From: Tritrichomonas foetus
Lineage: Eukaryota > Parabasalia > Tritrichomonadida > Tritrichomonadidae
Length of the DNA stretch: 14,984 nt
Reading direction: 5' to 3'
NCBI GenBank assembly: GCA_001839685.1
Contig: MLAK01000785.1
Location: forward strand, 3,531-18,514
Shown here: one piece after another, positions 7,699-14,801 of the stretch
Position numbering within the stretch: the first letter of the stretch is position 1
Layout of the letters: each line of letters opens with the position of its first letter
The notes under the pieces: generated by a model
The model's database searches: none
What the model was told of the DNA's origin: nothing
Seen by the model: only the letters and a program-made list of their open reading frames with translations
Translations under genes and position numbers: made by a program

Positions 7699-9336
7699 TC
7701 ACGCAAGAAGTTTAATAGAAACAAAAATGATAGTTGTGAGGTAGAAAAGTGGCCAAATCAAAAAAATACAAGAATGAATTTTGTGATCAAAATCGTGATT
7801 AAAGATACAGTGGTGGCATTTCTTGTCACCAATACCTGTTTCGTTATGTGGNTGTTCAAATCGAAGAAAAGCGAAAATGGAATTGCCGTTAATGGAAAGA
7901 GAGAAATTGTTATCAAAAAAGGTGTTACAAAAAGGTCTTGAAAAAGATGTTGATAAAANTTTCGATGTGCAATTCAAACAATGAATTGGAAATCCAATAT
8001 TTGAATCAAAATNAGAATCTCGAATTAAAAAGTTGGAATTGTTTCCTTCAAAAATCCATGTTTTGTTTGTATATTCTTTTTCTTGATGTTTTNCTTCTGA
8101 AATATTTGTGATATTATTTAATGAAAAAGAAGAAGAAAAAATTGAAACTTGTGAACAATTTGGAAGGAAGAAAAAAGGTGAATTTGCTGAATTATTTTCA
8201 ATTTTCGTTCTTATTAATTTAAGTGTTACTTTTTCATAAAAAAAGTTTGAAAAAATTGAAAATGAATTTCCTTCAATTTGACTTCCAATGATGGAAAGAT
8301 TTCCACCTGCAATAAAGAAAAAAGTGCCTTCACTTTTTGTATTATTGACAANTTGTGTTTTACTCAGTGAAAAAAAGGTATTCGGTGAAAGAGAAAAGAA
8401 AATTCCTCCNGAATTAGATATAAAAGAACTATCAAAAACAGATATTTCATTGATTCCTTCACAAATAAAGGCAGAAAAAAAGGAATTGTTGAGAAATTCG
8501 ACTTTTTCACATCCAACAAAAGAGCGCCATCGAACTTCAACAAGAGATGAACCAAAAAAAGAATTTCTTTCAAATAAAACTTGTGAAAAATCTGCTATTG
8601 AATTACTCAAAAGAACAAGGCCTCGAAATGTTGGAAAATTTGTTTCTTCTTCTTCTTGAAAAATAAAATTTTGTTTTGTTTTTGATTTTGATTTTATTTT
8701 TGTTTTTGTTGCTGTTGTTGTTGTTGAAAGTTTTTGATGTTGATTTTGGTGAAATATTTGCCCTTGAACAGAATTTTCATGAAATGATGTTCGTGAAAGA
8801 AAAAGCTCTGCTGTGAAAATTCCTAAAATTGGCATTCCAACAACAAAATTATTGGAAAAAAGACAATCTTCAAGTTTGAAATCACAAAAAGAAGCAAAAA
8901 CAAGCGAAAGGCCGCTCTCGCAAAAATTATTCACAAAAAAGCATTTCTTCAGTTCAATGGCACCACAGCGACAACACAAAACGCTGCAGCTAAAACCTCT
9001 GAATATGAAAGACGATAGAAAACATTTGTGAGGTTCTTTCAAAACCAGAAAAGGGCTCGTCCCTTTGAATTCATCGCCAAAAACTGTAATTTCGTTCCCA
9101 NCCACTGAACAGCCTTTGTCAAGCGCAAATATGAGGAAGTTTCGTAAGGAGGAAAGATNTTCTAGACTGTGAATCTCGCTGTCACCTCTGATTTCGANTT
9201 TGTCGCCTTCGTGAATCTTTGAAATCGCNCAATTGAACGTGCAAGGGTTTGAAATAGTACAAATGTTGTTCTCACTTCCATTTATCGAAACAAAGATTGT
9301 TGCTGAAAATGTGCAAGAGAAAAGGATAAGAAACAT
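7699..9336 (-). CDS. Secreted/membrane-anchored parallel beta-helix surface protein (trichomonad Pmp-like)
   Basis: A 545-residue protein with an N-terminal signal peptide (MFLILFSCTFSATIFVSING) and a C-terminal membrane segment (about 520-543, IWPLFYLTTIIFVSIKLLA) that leaves almost no cytoplasmic tail. Between them are many Phe/Ser/Asn/Cys-rich strands of the form KxCxFxNNxF, for example CFFVNNF, CLFSNNF, SFHENS, LFERNSF, SFISN and TKIENNSAN. Each could be one coil of a right-handed parallel beta-helix, as in pectate-lyase-like and Chlamydia Pmp-like proteins. Trichomonads have large families of such surface proteins; their ligands are mostly unknown. A low-complexity Thr/Lys/Ser insert (about 196-234, TTTTATKTKIKSKSKTK) interrupts the helix. 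The ATG at 9336 is chosen because it starts exactly at the hydrophobic signal; the frame is open to a GTG at 9357. Ten single ambiguous bases (7852, 7960, 8013, 8093, 8352, 8410, 9101, 9159, 9198, 9229) make some residues uncertain; 8410 is in TCN and is Ser in any case, whereas 9229 is in TGN and could be a stop. Confidence 0.7.
   Translation of the reverse strand: MFLILFSCTFSATIFVSINGSENNICTISNPCTFNXAISKIHEGDKXEIRGDSEIHSLEXLSSLRNFLIFALDKGCSVXGNEITVFGDEFKGTSPFLVLKEPHKCFLSSFIFRGFSCSVLCCRCGAIELKKCFFVNNFCESGLSLVFASFCDFKLEDCLFSNNFVVGMPILGIFTAELFLSRTSFHENSVQGQIFHQNQHQKLSTTTTATKTKIKSKSKTKQNFIFQEEEETNFPTFRGLVLLSNSIADFSQVLFERNSFFGSSLVEVRWRSFVGCEKVEFLNNSFFSAFICEGINEISVFDSSFISNXGGIFFSLSPNTFFSLSKTQXVNNTKSEGTFFFIAGGNLSIIGSQIEGNSFSIFSNFFYEKVTLKLIRTKIENNSANSPFFFLPNCSQVSIFSSSFSLNNITNISEXKHQEKEYTNKTWIFEGNNSNFLIRDSXFDSNIGFPIHCLNCTSKXLSTSFSRPFCNTFFDNNFSLSINGNSIFAFLRFEXPHNETGIGDKKCHHCIFNHDFDHKIHSCIFLIWPLFYLTTIIFVSIKLLA
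8671..8729. repeat. Low-complexity T/G-rich tract inside the beta-helix gene
   Basis: A run of TTTTGTTTTG, TTTTGATTTTGAT and TTGTTGTTGTTG blocks on the plus strand. On the minus strand it encodes the Thr/Lys/Ser insert of the beta-helix protein. It looks like slippage-prone coding DNA that expanded inside a loop of the fold. Seen directly; the expansion is inferred. Confidence 0.65.
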
Positions 9337-9548
9337 AAATTCATCTAATGTAACCACATTATGTATAATAAAATTGATAACTTTCTCTTAATGTCATTGA
9401 TACTTTTTCATAATAAATCATATCACAAGGTGAATTTATAAAGTTCTCTCAACTTTTTTAGATAGATTTGATCATTCCATCAAAACTTTGACAATTTTTC
9501 GACAAAGGACAATTTCAAAGTCATGAAAGGTGAAATTCAAAAATCCAA
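9337..9548. promoter_or_regulatory. Divergent promoter region, beta-helix gene / WD40 gene
   Basis: Two head-to-head genes are separated by only 212 bases, so both promoters must lie here unless they reach into coding sequence. On the minus strand TCAATTTTATTA lies about 40 bases before the beta-helix ATG. On the plus strand TCATTCCATC begins at 9472, about 77 bases before the WD40 ATG. Both loosely resemble the trichomonad initiator (TCA followed by pyrimidine and T/A). The assignment of either site is inference. Confidence 0.35.
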
Positions 9549-10442
9549 ATGCTTCGAGCGATTAAAGATCTTTCTGCAGAAGATGTTGAAGTCTCAGCAA
9601 TTTATTGGAATAAAAAAGGATTATTTGGCGGAGATTTAAACGGACGAATTCATATCTACGAAACAGATAATTCAAACGAAGGAGGCCTTTGTCATTTGGG
9701 AAAAATCCAAAGTTACGATGCCCACAGCCTAGCAGTTACTTCCATTGCTTGTATTAGCAATCTGGTCGTTTCTTGTTCACTGGATGGTTCAATTTACAAA
9801 TATAATCTGGGAACAGGAGAAAACGAGAAAATAGCAGAAAATATCAACGATTGTTTTATTTTATGTCCAGTCGAATCAATGAACGCCCTCCTGCTTGGAA
9901 CCACGTCCGGCCATTTATATATATATACAGTCAGTTCGAAATCTCTTTCTGAGCCAATCAAAATATTTGACGATACGGCAATAAATTCGATTTCGTTACA
10001 TCCAACACTTCACAAAGCCGCTATTTTGTCAGAGACAGAATTAATATATTTCGATATCGATAACAAAACAATAGAAAAACGCCTCAAAATGACAGCAGAT
10101 AGTTGCACATGTGCAGCAATTTCAGACAATGCACTATCATGTGTAGTCACGACAACAGAGGGAAGCGTTCGTGTTGTTGATATGATCACCTTTAAAGAAG
10201 TCGGCTGTGTCTTCATTGAAAAAACAGAACTAAACAAAGTTGCACCAATTGACTATGGAAAACGATTCATCATTACTGGATGTAATGGAAAAGTGTTCCT
10301 TTTCAACTTGAATACTATGCTGAAGGAGCCTGGTCTGGCTGCTGGCAAGAAGCCACTTTTAGCTTTAGCTGTACAGCCAACTGACATGAAGATTGCGGTA
10401 TCAGGATGTGAAAATACAATTAAGCTTCTTGACTTCGACTGA
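9549..10442 (+). CDS. WD40 beta-propeller protein, about seven blades (Ski8/WDR61-like possible)
   Basis: A 297-residue protein composed almost only of WD40-like units at about 14-37, 60-86, 103-126, 144-170, 185-211, 230-253 and 269-296. Typical pieces are AHSLAVTSIACISNLVVSCSLDGSIYKYNL, GTTSGHLYIYTV, TTTEGSVRVVDM, TGCNGKVFLFNL and SGCENTIKLLDF. The WD dipeptides themselves are mostly degenerate (YN, VD, FN, LD). A single seven-bladed propeller with no extra domain fits small scaffold proteins such as Ski8/WDR61 (exosome and Paf1 cofactors) or Bub3-type proteins; I cannot separate these from sequence alone. It should be a soluble protein-interaction platform. The ATG at 9549 has a stop-rich upstream region and begins the first blade closely. 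The gene is divergent from the beta-helix gene and convergent with the Gle1-like gene (286-base gap). A TTTATAAA sequence follows the stop codon by about 20 bases. Confidence 0.8.
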   Translation: MLRAIKDLSAEDVEVSAIYWNKKGLFGGDLNGRIHIYETDNSNEGGLCHLGKIQSYDAHSLAVTSIACISNLVVSCSLDGSIYKYNLGTGENEKIAENINDCFILCPVESMNALLLGTTSGHLYIYTVSSKSLSEPIKIFDDTAINSISLHPTLHKAAILSETELIYFDIDNKTIEKRLKMTADSCTCAAISDNALSCVVTTTEGSVRVVDMITFKEVGCVFIEKTELNKVAPIDYGKRFIITGCNGKVFLFNLNTMLKEPGLAAGKKPLLALAVQPTDMKIAVSGCENTIKLLDFD

Positions 10443-10728
10443 AGATACTTTTTTGATTTTATTTATAAACTACAATTTGATTTTAATGAAAAGGAATAAA
10501 AAAATCTTTCTGATATTAAAATATCTTTTTTCTCTCATATTTAAGATTGATCGTAAAATATTGTTTTTTCTCTCATTTCATTAAAAAATCGCTTTTAAAA
10601 TCAAGAATTAGAATACCGAATTATAATATAGAATCAGAATTAAGAATTATATTAAAGAATCAGAATAAAAAATCATAAAGAGATATTTCTTTGGTTTCTG
10701 TTTATACAATACAAATAAATATATATAT
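10443..10728. other. Convergent 3' intergenic region, WD40 / Gle1-like
   Basis: 286 bases between two converging genes, holding both 3' UTRs. The Gle1-like stop codon reads TAAATATATATA on the minus strand, a possible stop-overlapping poly(A) signal. Two short imperfect direct copies of a GAATCAGAAT element occur near 10632 and 10660. No gene is seen. Confidence 0.45.
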
Positions 10729-12627
10729 TTAATCTTCTTCAGTGTTCTCATCACCTTCATTAAATCCGAGGGAATTTACATCAACTGATTTGAGAATGAA
10801 TGGTTTCTCAAGAGTTCCTTTTTCTTTGAAGTTTTTAATCAAGTCTGACAATCGAATTAAAGATCGTTTCATTATTGGTCCATTTGATCTGTTATTTTCA
10901 TAAATCAAAACATTCGATTCCACCATTTCTGTAATTGTGTTTAGATAATGTGGAAATAGTTTTTGTATAATGAATGCAGAGGTTGCAAAAAATGCTTCGA
11001 TGAACGGTCCAGTTTCTTCAGTCTGTTTAATGCAAAACTTTTCGATAATTGATTTTATTAGTGGAAGAGAATATGATTCAATCTTCGAATGGTCATATGA
11101 AAGCCAATCACAAATTAAGGCAAAAATGCATTGCATTGTAAGAATTGTTTGATTAAAAGTAATATTTGGAGATACATTTAATTTACGATGTTTGTAGTTC
11201 TCAACTTCACTGTTTCCTTCATCAGGTTGAAAGTTTGGATGTAGCCATGGACAAAATTTGGCAAAATTAGAATATAATAATTCGAAATAATTATTATTGA
11301 ACGATATTCGAGATAAAATGTAGGCCATACTATGAATCATTTCGTTATTTGGATCTTTTGCTTCGTTTGTATTTTCAATAAAGCTTAATGTAATGAATTT
11401 AATAATTTTTGGAATCTCATTTGGATTTTGATGTTTGAGGAAAACCAAAATTTCTTTTGAAATTTGAGCAAGTTTAATTTTATTTGCACCAATTCGATTC
11501 AATTTCAGCGAGCGAGCGAGTCTGTTTTTATCTTCGTGCGATAAAACTACATCACTCAAATGAATTGGTGGTTTCATCAATTTGATGTTCCTTCCGTCGA
11601 CAGAAGAATAATTATTTTGTTGTTGGGTTTGGTTAGAAAATGTTGGTGGATTAGGAAATGCCGGTGGTTGTGTTTGAGCCGGTGGATATGAGTAATTTTT
11701 CTGTGGGATTGGCGGTTGTGATGAATCGAAGAATTGTTGTTGTTTAAGCTGTTGTTGTTCATAAAAGCTTGGCCTGGTTTGAACTGGATTCAATTGAGGT
11801 GGTGGAAGATACGGATTTGGAAATGCATTTGTAGGAGGTATCCATTGATTTTGTGGATTTTGACCTTGTGCAAGTTGATTTTCACCATGTACAAATGGAT
11901 TTTGACCTTGTTTAAATGGATTTTCACCATGTACAAATGGATTTTGACCTTGTTTAAATGGATTTTCACCATGTACAAATGGATTTTGACCTTGTACAGG
12001 TGGATTCTCACCATGTACAAATGGATTTTGACCTTGTTTAAATGGATTTTCACCATGTACAAATGGATTTTGACCTTGTACAGGTGGATTCTCACCATGT
12101 ACAAATGGATTTTGAATAAATTGTTGATTATTTGGAATTTGGTTATTTGGTAGATAAACTTTACTATTGGATCTTTGAGGAATTTCAGTGTTAGTCAAAT
12201 TAGCTTGCTTTGGATGATTTTGAGCTGATGAATATATATTATTATAGTCGCGCTCAGATGATGTATTTTGGATTATTTGTGTCGAACTGTCTGCAGTTAT
12301 ACCGAATGTGGGAGAAGAATGTTCATCCTTAATTTGAGAAGTTTCTCTGTTTTCTTCAATATTGTCGATAATATTTTCTTGTTGAGAGAGAATAATCTGT
12401 GTGTCGCTCCTAGGATTTTCAACCGGAACAATCGGCTGTTCAGGCTCCTCTTCTGGAATAATTACGTCGTCAAAGTTAATATTTGTGATTAGAAATTTAT
12501 CTTTTTTCGGCTTGGTTTTATTATTACTTCGAGCAACATGACGGACACCATGTATAGGCTTTTTGTCATCGACAACTTTCGATTTCGAAAATGGATTGAT
12601 GTAGATAAGATTCGACTTTCTCAACAT
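10729..12627 (-). CDS. Gle1-like mRNA export factor (tentative) with N-terminal NPF/FxxG heptad array
   Basis: A 632-residue protein in two parts. Residues 1-345 are disordered: an acidic/Asn/Ser stretch, twelve 7-residue repeats at 173-256 (NPFVHGE alternating with NPFKQGQ or NPPVQGQ), then a Pro/Gln-rich linker (262-340). Residues 346-612 are helical and follow the order of the Gle1 C-terminal fold. A FITLSFIENTNEA helix (411-423) corresponds to the family's KFISKAVVRQAETEV, then YILSRISFNNNYFELLYSNFAKFCPWL (436-462, Gle1 LxxxFPxLxxxFxxRLxKKCPF). These are followed by MQCIFALICDWL (498-509), the long helices at 518-572, and MKRSLIRLSDLIKNF (586-600, near family RLRxLLE). In fungi and animals Gle1, with IP6, stimulates the DEAD-box helicase Dbp5 at the cytoplasmic face of the nuclear pore to release exported mRNPs. 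The match is my own pattern reading and is not decisive. The ATG at 12627 starts the frame. The window of similarity covers only the C-terminal half, as in Gle1. Confidence 0.45.
   Translation of the reverse strand: MLRKSNLIYINPFSKSKVVDDKKPIHGVRHVARSNNKTKPKKDKFLITNINFDDVIIPEEEPEQPIVPVENPRSDTQIILSQQENIIDNIEENRETSQIKDEHSSPTFGITADSSTQIIQNTSSERDYNNIYSSAQNHPKQANLTNTEIPQRSNSKVYLPNNQIPNNQQFIQNPFVHGENPPVQGQNPFVHGENPFKQGQNPFVHGENPPVQGQNPFVHGENPFKQGQNPFVHGENPFKQGQNPFVHGENQLAQGQNPQNQWIPPTNAFPNPYLPPPQLNPVQTRPSFYEQQQLKQQQFFDSSQPPIPQKNYSYPPAQTQPPAFPNPPTFSNQTQQQNNYSSVDGRNIKLMKPPIHLSDVVLSHEDKNRLARSLKLNRIGANKIKLAQISKEILVFLKHQNPNEIPKIIKFITLSFIENTNEAKDPNNEMIHSMAYILSRISFNNNYFELLYSNFAKFCPWLHPNFQPDEGNSEVENYKHRKLNVSPNITFNQTILTMQCIFALICDWLSYDHSKIESYSLPLIKSIIEKFCIKQTEETGPFIEAFFATSAFIIQKLFPHYLNTITEMVESNVLIYENNRSNGPIMKRSLIRLSDLIKNFKEKGTLEKPFILKSVDVNSLGFNEGDENTEED
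11860..12111. repeat. 42-bp coding tandem repeat (six copies of a double heptad)
   Basis: Six 42-bp units in the Gle1-like gene encode residues 173-256. Each unit is NPFVHGE plus a variable second heptad. In N-to-C order the second heptads are NPPVQGQ, NPFKQGQ, NPPVQGQ, NPFKQGQ, NPFKQGQ and NQLAQGQ. The first four units form two copies of an 84-bp higher-order repeat. DNA-level identity among units is very high, pointing to recent expansion or gene conversion. Confidence 0.95.
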
Positions 12628-12959
12628 TTAGATTTTCCTATCCGACCAAATTGATATTAAAAAAGTTTGATTAATATTTGTAGTCTAATTTGGTCTTACA
12701 ATGTGAATCAATAAAAACTGGTTTTCCTCCGTCCTCCAGAATTAATTTGGAAATTTTAAGTTCATGTCAATGAATTGTATGTGGAGTGATAATATTTTCT
12801 GAAAGATAAGTAATATATCAAATATTTTTTTTATTCAACAAACAATAAAAACAAAAAATTGGCAAAAAATGTTTCATTTTCTCTTCAACAAATGCTAATT
12901 AAAGAAGCAAAGAATCTAGAAAATATATAAAATAATCTGAATTAATGAATGAAAAAAAC
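12628..12959. other. Gle1-like promoter region and Atg6 3' flank
   Basis: A 332-base AT-rich gap between two minus-strand genes, carrying the Gle1-like promoter at its left end (a TATCAATTTGG sequence lies about 20 bases before the ATG) and the Atg6 3' UTR at its right end. No gene, array or RNA structure is recognised. Confidence 0.5.
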
Positions 12960-14051
12960 TTATCTAAAACTTAAAACAGAATTACGAATTCCATAAGCAA
13001 GCATGAATTTGAAATTTGTAAGGAGAAGCTTCATTGGATGGATCCAAGCATTTGGATTTCTGTCATTAAATAGATAACTTTCATTGGAAATAGTGTGATC
13101 ACTCACTGAAATTAGATAGGGAGGCATCATTGAGTCACTTTTTATCATTGGAGATTCAAAAATTCTAGCAGCAACAGAAAAAAGAACATCCAATGCCAAA
13201 TTAAATTGTAAAACTGTTTTTCGTTTCTTCATGTCTGTTGCATTCAATGGAATTACTTTCCCGTTTGCTAATTTCATACATATATTGGCTCCAATAACGA
13301 TAGGACTCGAATCAATTTGAACAATATCTGCAAGGCATTTTATCAAATGTCCTAAAAGCAGCAAACCGATATTTATTTCCTCATCTTTAATTGTATGGTG
13401 TTCATTTTGCCCGATTTTCATTGAATTTATAGTAACATAGTGTCTGTAAAAGTGGATATGGAATGTAACAGATAACATAATTGATTTAAATAAACCTGAA
13501 CGAGGTAATTTTGATGGTCTTCTTTTTCTTTTATCTATTGGTAAGTCATGATTATTTTTTGTATCGTCCAAATTTACATTATTTTCTTGATTTGGTGAAT
13601 CTGAAGATGAATTTAGATTATTTTGAACTGATACAAGTTCTTGATTCAGTTCTTCAATTTCTTGTTCAAGAGTCTCTTGAAAAATTGATTTATCTTTAAT
13701 ATCTAATCTCGAATAAAATGATTCTGCTGTATTCAAAAATTTAATTTGACTGCTAATTTTTTGTATTATTTCCATTGAACAAATGTTACAAACAGGAAAT
13801 GAAAAATCTTTGTCCTGTAACTTTTTAAAATATTCAAGACTAGTGGATGATTGCTGATGAGATGCTGATGAAGAATAAGTTAATATGTCAGGAATATTAT
13901 TATCAGGTGATTCAAAAGGATGGACAATAGAAAAATCTTCTTCTTCATTAAATAAATATTCAGGAAACGTTAGACATAAAGCTCCACATTTCCGACAGAC
14001 AAATAAAATGTATGGATCCCTTTCAAATGGAGATTCACCAACATCAGCCAT
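12960..14051 (-). CDS. ATG6: Atg6/Beclin-1 family autophagy protein, short form
   Basis: A 363-residue Atg6/Beclin/Vps30 homologue. It should be a regulatory subunit of the Vps34 class III PI3-kinase complexes that make PI3P for autophagosome formation and endosomal sorting. The N-terminus has the paired-cysteine motifs of Beclin: FVCRKCGALC (17-26; C19, C22, C26) and FPVCNICSMEI (85-95; C88, C91), matching family FVCQRC and HPLCEEC. A short coiled coil follows at about 122-147. The conserved C-terminal domain runs from about 189 to 355: SVTFHIHFYRHYVTINSMKIG (194-214, family NATFHI..GTINNFRLG), EINIGLLLLGHLIKCLADI (225-243), FNLALDVLF (283-291) and MKLLLTNFKFMLAYG (340-354, family LKFMLTNLKWGLAW). 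It is clearly shorter than the usual about 450 residues, because the coiled coil is reduced and replaced by an Asn/Ser/Lys-rich linker (148-184) with a basic cluster KRKRRPSK (174-181). The ATG at 14051 is the natural start. The gene is divergent from RPC9. Confidence 0.88.
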   Translation of the reverse strand: MADVGESPFERDPYILFVCRKCGALCLTFPEYLFNEEEDFSIVHPFESPDNNIPDILTYSSSASHQQSSTSLEYFKKLQDKDFSFPVCNICSMEIIQKISSQIKFLNTAESFYSRLDIKDKSIFQETLEQEIEELNQELVSVQNNLNSSSDSPNQENNVNLDDTKNNHDLPIDKRKRRPSKLPRSGLFKSIMLSVTFHIHFYRHYVTINSMKIGQNEHHTIKDEEINIGLLLLGHLIKCLADIVQIDSSPIVIGANICMKLANGKVIPLNATDMKKRKTVLQFNLALDVLFSVAARIFESPMIKSDSMMPPYLISVSDHTISNESYLFNDRNPNAWIHPMKLLLTNFKFMLAYGIRNSVLSFR

Positions 14052-14230
14052 TTTCTTATTGATGAAGAAAAATGACTTTTTATCAATTTGTGTAAAATAT
14101 TATCGTCGCAACGATCGTTTTCGATTTAAATTGATCAACAAGTTTTTCAGTATATAAATGGTTGATATGTTAAGGCTAAATAACTAGTTAAAAAGTTATG
14201 AAGGTCATAATATTTTCCTGATTCGACAAA
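14052..14230. promoter_or_regulatory. Divergent promoter, Atg6 / RPC9
   Basis: A 179-base gap between two head-to-head genes. On the minus strand TCATTTTTC (plus positions 14067-14075) lies 16 bases upstream of the Atg6 ATG; it fits the first nine positions of the extended trichomonad initiator TCAYTWYTC. On the plus strand TCATAAT starts at 14205, 26 bases before the RPC9 ATG, and fits the core TCA-pyrimidine-A/T. Both positions suit the short 5' UTRs known in trichomonads. The motif matches are seen; function is inferred. Confidence 0.5.
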
Positions 14231-14719
14231 ATGGAAATAGTAGAGACAAATCATGCAGTAATGACAGCATACGAAGTTCTTCGAGTTGTTAAAATGCGCC
14301 AGAAAGCAGCAAAACCATACAGAGACTCTCGCGACAAAGAATATCTCAATGATTACAATCGAATACGCGAAGCCCGTGAACATGTCATTCCTTCGCTCCT
14401 TGCCCATTGTCCAGAAGGAACTCTGGAAGATGGGAATGACGGAATTGACGCCAAAATTCCAGAATTTTGTGAACGAATTCAAGAATTAAATTCCAAAATT
14501 ACGCCGTTCCAAATCAGAAACATTCTTTCAGTCAGGCCAAGAAACACATGTGAACTCGCATGTCTTTTCCCAACTGAGGAGGAATGGGGAACCATTTCTG
14601 CCCATTCAGATATGATCATTGATTTGGTCAATGAAATCTTCCCAATTGAGTTCGATCCAATCCTTGATAGTGACAACGACACTAGAAAACAAGAGCCTGC
14701 TTCAGACGGAAGCGATTAA
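14231..14719 (+). CDS. RNA polymerase subunit of the Rpb4/RPC9 (CRCP) family
   Basis: A 162-residue HRDC-like polymerase subunit. The opening MEIVETNHAVMTAYEVLRVV (1-20) follows the RPC9 pattern MEVxxxNxAxLSNYEVLxLL. The helical C-terminal part at 85-138 (LNSKITPFQIRNILSVRPRN, CELACLFPTEEEW, SDMIIDLVNEIFP) matches the family block KLTKAEKLQLLNxRPxTxVExxLxxEExEERL...LxxxVxxxLP. RPC9 (Rpc17) pairs with RPC8 to form the stalk of RNA polymerase III and helps recruit TFIIIB; the paralogue Rpb4 forms the equivalent Pol II stalk with Rpb7. The N-terminal match favours RPC9, but Rpb4 cannot be excluded. The middle (25-85) is longer and more charged than in most homologues, and the tail (145-162) is acidic. 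The stop codon continues as TAAAATA, a layout in which the trichomonad poly(A) signal can overlap the stop. Confidence 0.75.
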   Translation: MEIVETNHAVMTAYEVLRVVKMRQKAAKPYRDSRDKEYLNDYNRIREAREHVIPSLLAHCPEGTLEDGNDGIDAKIPEFCERIQELNSKITPFQIRNILSVRPRNTCELACLFPTEEEWGTISAHSDMIIDLVNEIFPIEFDPILDSDNDTRKQEPASDGSD

Positions 14720-14801
14720 AATATATGTGAAGATTATTGTTACAATAAATATTTTATAATCATAATTTATTCCATGTTTTGAGGGACCTGAACATTTATC
14801 T

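Noticed and set aside
8288..8659. 123-codon plus-strand frame opposite the beta-helix gene
   Set aside because: Antisense shadow: Lys/Glu/Ser-rich translation with no domain, fully inside a gene with signal peptide and membrane anchor.
9337..9357. Extension of the beta-helix protein from a GTG
   Set aside because: It would add charged residues in front of the signal peptide; the ATG at 9336 begins the hydrophobic stretch exactly.
11734..12153. Repetitive plus-strand frame and a parallel minus-strand frame (11790-12104) over the 42-bp array
   Set aside because: Both are shadows of the in-frame coding repeat; composition is only Trp/Lys/Leu or His/Lys/Val periodicity forced by the array.
14147..14482. 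Minus-strand 111-codon frame opposite RPC9
   Set aside because: Overlaps the recognised polymerase subunit and the divergent promoter; Phe/Tyr-rich composition reflects the antisense of coding DNA.
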